Shown piece by piece: positions 6,437 to 8,570 of a stretch of DNA of 8,570 bases (position 1 is its first letter; each line of letters opens with the position of its first letter). Source of the DNA: Robiginitomaculum sp036478975 (lineage in GTDB: Bacteria; Pseudomonadota; Alphaproteobacteria; Caulobacterales; Maricaulaceae). The notes beneath the pieces were generated by a model, which saw only the letters and a program-made list of their open reading frames with translations, searched no databases and had not been told where the DNA came from. Where the stretch lies: assembly GCA_036478975.1 (NCBI GenBank), contig JAZGFA010000099.1:1-8570 (forward strand). The letters are read 5' to 3'. Both the position numbers and the translations under genes were made by a program.

Positions 6437-6525
6437 TACTGTCGCTCGCCCAGCCGCTTACACTGCCTGTGTTGCCGCCCGCGCGCGGCGATGGGATTGA
6501 TAAGAATGGATTTACGGTTTTGCAT
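6436..6525 (-). CDS. 29-residue ORF between ggt and the Lgt-like gene; possible lipid-kinase stub or coupling peptide
   Basis: ATG at 6525, two bases after the ggt stop, opens 29 codons ending in a TAG that shares its G with the GTG start of the Lgt-like gene. AGGAAA in the last ggt codons gives a plausible ribosome site. The peptide begins MQNRKSILINPIAARGR and ends with a basic helix-like stretch (HRQCKRLGERQ). KSILINPIAARGR resembles the first strand and NPxAGrgr loop at the start of diacylglycerol-kinase-type lipid kinases, but the GGDGT motif and everything after it are absent. It may be a broken kinase remnant, a real small protein, or simply a ribosome carrier for the poorly signalled GTG start. 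The perfect fit between two stop/start junctions argues that it is translated. Confidence 0.42.
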   Translation of the reverse strand: MQNRKSILINPIAARGRQHRQCKRLGERQ

Positions 6526-6527
6526 AT

Positions 6528-8276
6528 TTATTTCCTATTCGCCGCCTCAAGACTCTCTAGCCCTAGGGCTACCCCTTCGCGGCGTGGGTCGGCTGCGCCG
6601 ATATAGCGGCCATCTGGCAGGGCGCGGATGATGTGGATGCCGCTAATTTCACCCTGGGACAGTTTGAGGTTATGGCCCATGGCTTTCAGTTCGAAAATTA
6701 TGGCCGGGGTAATGCCAGCCTCCTCCATGCGCACACTGCCATTACGGGCAATCACATTGGGCAGGTTTGCCGCCGCCTGAGGGCTAAGGCCCCAGTCGAG
6801 CATGCCGACAAGCGTCTTTGCCGTATAGGCGATGATAGAACTGCCGCCCGGCGATCCCGTGGCGAGAACGAATTTTCCGTCCTTACCTAATACAATAGTC
6901 GGGGCCATGGAACTGCGCGGGCGCTTACCCGGCGCGGCGGCATTGGCAATGGGATTGCCGCTCGCGTCGACAGGCTCAAAGGAAAAATCGGTCAGTTGAT
7001 TGTTAAGATACATGCCGGCCGCCATGCGCTGGCTACCAAAGCCGCCTTCGACCGTGGTGGTCATGGACACGACATTGCCGGCCCTATCGACGATGGACAT
7101 ATGGCTAGTGCCGGGGCTGTCGGGGGTGCGGTCACGCGCACGCGGATAGCCTTCAAACACGCCGGCTTTTACGGTGGGTATGGCTTTGTCATCGCTAATC
7201 AGCGCGGCGCGGGTTTTAAGATAATCCTTGGCGAGCATTTGCGCGATGGGCACATCAACAAAGGCGTCATCGGCGACATAGAGATCGCGGTCAGCGTAAG
7301 CCATGCGCGAGCTTTCAATAAAATAATGCCAGCCCATAGTCGTGTCCGGCCCGTGGGATTTCATATCAAAATTTTCCAGCGCGCCCATGATGGACGCCAC
7401 CGCGACCCCGCCCGATGAGGGGGGCTGGCTGCCGCAAATTTGATAGGCGCGATAGGCAGAGCAAAGCGCAGCGCGCTTTGTCGCCGTGTGGCGAGCAAAG
7501 TCCTCTAGGGTCAGCGCGCCGGGGCGCGGCTCTTGCTGCACGGCCTCGATAATGGCGTTGGCGATTTCGCCGCGATACAGGTTTTTATAATCGTCCGCGA
7601 TAGCCCGCAAGGTTTTGGCGTAAGGCGCATTGGTGCGGACAAATCCTGCCTCTAATGCAGTTTTGCCATCCGCCTGAAAGAAATATTCACGCGAGGCTTG
7701 CTGCAAATTTAGCCCGCCATATTGCGCGAATTTCGCGATGGACTGGCTTAGACGCGGGGAAACGACAAAGCCTTTATCGGCGAGGGTAGTGGCGCTATCA
7801 AAGCCGCGCGCCCAAGGGAGGTTTCCATGGTCTTCATGGGCCAAGGCAAGCATGGCTACCGCTCCCGGCACGCCCGTAGAGCGCCCCGATACAATGCCGT
7901 GAAAATAGGGTAGGGGTTTATCATCATCGCCGTAAAAAAGCTTGGGCGTCACGGCGGCGCTGGCGGTTTCTCGCCCGTCATACATGGTGACGGATTTGTC
8001 GCTGGCGTCATAATACATCAAAAATGCACCGCCCGCTATGCCGCTCGATTGCGGCTCAACAAGGCCCAGTACGGCCTGCACGGCAATCGCCGCGTCAATG
8101 GCGCTACCGCCCTCATTGATGACTTCAAGACCGGCCTTAACCGCGCGCGGATCCGCGGCGGCTATCATTGCTCTGTTTTGGCTCTCAAGCTTATCCGTTT
8201 GCGCCGTGGACGGAGCTTTGCAGCTGCTCACTATGGTCAAAGCGATTGATAGGGCGATTAATGTTTTAGGGGTCAT
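6528..8276 (-). CDS. ggt: Gamma-glutamyltransferase (gamma-glutamyl hydrolase/transpeptidase), predicted lipoprotein
   Basis: A 582-residue precursor of an N-terminal nucleophile hydrolase that cleaves the gamma-glutamyl bond of glutathione and related amides, or transfers the group to amino acids or peptides. The signal MTPKTLIALSIALTIVSSC has lipobox VSSC, predicting lipidation at C19 rather than the soluble periplasmic form of E. coli. YDGRETA (about 99-105) holds the substrate-binding Arg. GTSHMSIVD contains the autoprocessing nucleophile T390, giving a large subunit up to 389 and a small subunit of 193 residues. TVEGGFGS, LNNQLTDFSF, KRPRSSMAPTIV and GSPGGSSII are the usual small-subunit motifs. 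The C-terminal GAADPRREGVALG is typical. The FEPVDASGNPIANAAAPGKRP segment lacks the E. coli lid-loop sequence, as in the Pseudomonas GGT/cephalosporin-acylase branch. An in-frame TTG at 8288 is rejected as start because it lies inside the ribosome site. It heads the minus-strand cluster. Confidence 0.92.
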   Translation of the reverse strand: MTPKTLIALSIALTIVSSCKAPSTAQTDKLESQNRAMIAAADPRAVKAGLEVINEGGSAIDAAIAVQAVLGLVEPQSSGIAGGAFLMYYDASDKSVTMYDGRETASAAVTPKLFYGDDDKPLPYFHGIVSGRSTGVPGAVAMLALAHEDHGNLPWARGFDSATTLADKGFVVSPRLSQSIAKFAQYGGLNLQQASREYFFQADGKTALEAGFVRTNAPYAKTLRAIADDYKNLYRGEIANAIIEAVQQEPRPGALTLEDFARHTATKRAALCSAYRAYQICGSQPPSSGGVAVASIMGALENFDMKSHGPDTTMGWHYFIESSRMAYADRDLYVADDAFVDVPIAQMLAKDYLKTRAALISDDKAIPTVKAGVFEGYPRARDRTPDSPGTSHMSIVDRAGNVVSMTTTVEGGFGSQRMAAGMYLNNQLTDFSFEPVDASGNPIANAAAPGKRPRSSMAPTIVLGKDGKFVLATGSPGGSSIIAYTAKTLVGMLDWGLSPQAAANLPNVIARNGSVRMEEAGITPAIIFELKAMGHNLKLSQGEISGIHIIRALPDGRYIGAADPRREGVALGLESLEAANRK

Positions 8277-8282
8277 GTGGCT

Positions 8283-8287
8283 CTCCA
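8283..8287 (-). promoter_or_regulatory. Ribosome-binding site that fixes the ggt start at ATG 8276
   Basis: The mRNA reads TGGAG here, 6 nt before ATG 8276-8274. The longer frame starting at TTG 8288 would use these same bases as its first codons and would add MESH in front of a normal lipoprotein signal, so the ATG is the better start. Confidence 0.7.
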
Positions 8288-8304
8288 ATAGGATTTGACC
8301 ATAG

Positions 8305-8342
8305 GGGTTTTTGACGGGCGGGTGAAGCCCCGATAAAAACCC
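8305..8342. repeat. Inverted repeat with two alternative pairings upstream of ggt
   Basis: GGGTTTTT (8305-8312) pairs with AAAAACCC (8335-8342), and an inner CGGGC/GCCCCG (8315-8319 and 8327-8332) extends the hairpin with one bulge. A second option, GGCGGGT (8317-8323) with ACCCGCC (8339-8345), uses some of the same bases, so the two forms exclude each other. It lies 29-66 bp upstream of the ggt start, in the likely leader or promoter. No T-tract follows on either strand. Confidence 0.45.
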
Positions 8343-8364
8343 GCCAGTTAACTACAAAAAACAC

Positions 8365-8393
8365 TTGCAGATAAGCCGCGAATAGGCTTTAAG
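8365..8393 (+). promoter_or_regulatory. Putative promoter of tRNA-Arg
   Basis: TTGCAG (8365-8370), a 17-bp spacer and TTTAAG (8388-8393) form a modest sigma-70-like pair. Transcription would begin near 8400, about 18 nt before the mature tRNA. AGCCGC (8374-8379) and GCGGCT (8394-8399) make an inverted repeat around the -10. Confidence 0.4.
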
Positions 8394-8400
8394 GCGGCTC

Positions 8401-8412
8401 TTGCCTAGGCAA
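8401..8412. repeat. 12-bp perfect palindrome before tRNA-Arg
   Basis: TTGCCTAGGCAA is a perfect palindrome, 5 bp before the tRNA 5' end. If the promoter call is right, it lies at the very start of the precursor leader. It could be a protein site or chance. Confidence 0.4.
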
Positions 8413-8417
8413 TACCC

Positions 8418-8494
8418 GCACTGGTAGCTCAGTTGGATAGAGTACCTGACTACGAATCAGGGGGTCGGGGGTTCGAATCCTCCCCAGTGCGCCA
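8418..8494 (+). tRNA. tRNA-Arg (anticodon ACG), CCA encoded
   Basis: A complete 77-nt cloverleaf. The acceptor stem GCACTGG (8418-8424) pairs with CCAGTGC (8484-8490), followed by discriminator G and encoded CCA. D stem is GCTC/GAGT with the GG of the loop at 8435-8436. Anticodon stem CCTGA/TCAGG encloses loop CTACGAA with anticodon ACG at 8452-8454, which reads CGN arginine codons after A34-to-inosine editing by TadA. Variable loop is 5 nt, and the T stem GGGGG/CCTCC encloses TTCGAAT. All stems are closed apart from G-T wobbles in the D and T stems, so the gene looks functional. It is divergent from ggt. Confidence 0.96.
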
Positions 8495-8570
8495 TTATAC
8501 TCCCCATAGAATCAACTAACACACTGAAAACATTCACTTGTTTTCCCGCAATGTCCCGCGACCCCCCAAT

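Noticed and set aside
6996..7418. 140-codon plus-strand ORF opposite ggt
   Set aside because: It is fully antisense to a clear ggt with all catalytic motifs; its protein has no recognisable domain and no ribosome site was needed to explain it.
8277..8288. Longer ggt frame from TTG 8288 (adds MESH)
   Set aside because: The TTG overlaps the ribosome-binding site for ATG 8276, and the ATG gives a normal lipoprotein signal peptide.
8484..8570. Attachment site or integrated element at the tRNA-Arg 3' end
   Set aside because: No repeat of the tRNA 3' end, integrase or compositional shift is visible in the short flank available.
1..8570. CRISPR array, insertion sequence or prophage
   Set aside because: No regularly spaced repeats, terminal inverted repeats, transposase, integrase or phage-like genes were found by reading both strands.

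Overview
The window looks like chromosome from an alphaproteobacterium of moderate, slightly GC-rich composition. Supporting signs are a lipoprotein of the CC0125/CC1285 type (first named in Caulobacter), an OprO/OprP-type porin, a MarC fragment with the FVIIDPPG signature, and GTG starts with tight stop/start overlaps. A relative of Caulobacterales/Maricaulales is a guess. I see no phage, transposon, plasmid or CRISPR signature.

Layout, left to right. Positions 1-78 hold the N-terminus of a minus-strand MarC-family membrane protein. It is divergent from a plus-strand phosphate-selective porin (224-1372); the gap between them carries a Pho-box-like direct repeat. A family-4 glycosyltransferase (1380-2543, minus) converges on the porin. 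A strong minus-strand terminator (2578-2601) closes the next unit, a small lipoprotein with a Gly/Tyr/Phe-rich middle (2628-3311), which has its own good sigma-70 promoter (3363-3391).

The centre of the window is a tightly packed minus-strand cluster that reads from 8276 down to 3436. Its order is gamma-glutamyltransferase with a lipobox (ggt), a 29-codon ORF, a divergent Lgt-like membrane protein, a cysteine-rich radical SAM protein resembling Tes/MJ0619 lipid-coupling enzymes, and two related four-helix membrane proteins. Junctions are a 2-nt gap, two 1-nt overlaps (TAGTG and TAATG), a 21-nt gap and a 4-nt overlap (GTGA), so co-transcription and translational coupling are likely.

The Lgt-like/radical SAM pair is the best candidate for an undescribed system. 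An Lgt-fold protein that has lost canonical active-site residues is coupled to a radical SAM enzyme of a family known to join lipid chains, next to a predicted lipoprotein transpeptidase and two small membrane proteins. A role in building or attaching an unusual lipid is an inference. The right end carries tRNA-Arg(ACG) at 8418-8494 on the plus strand, divergent from the cluster. The porin, its Pho-box-like site and the glycosyltransferase may form a separate phosphate-limitation theme, which is also an inference.
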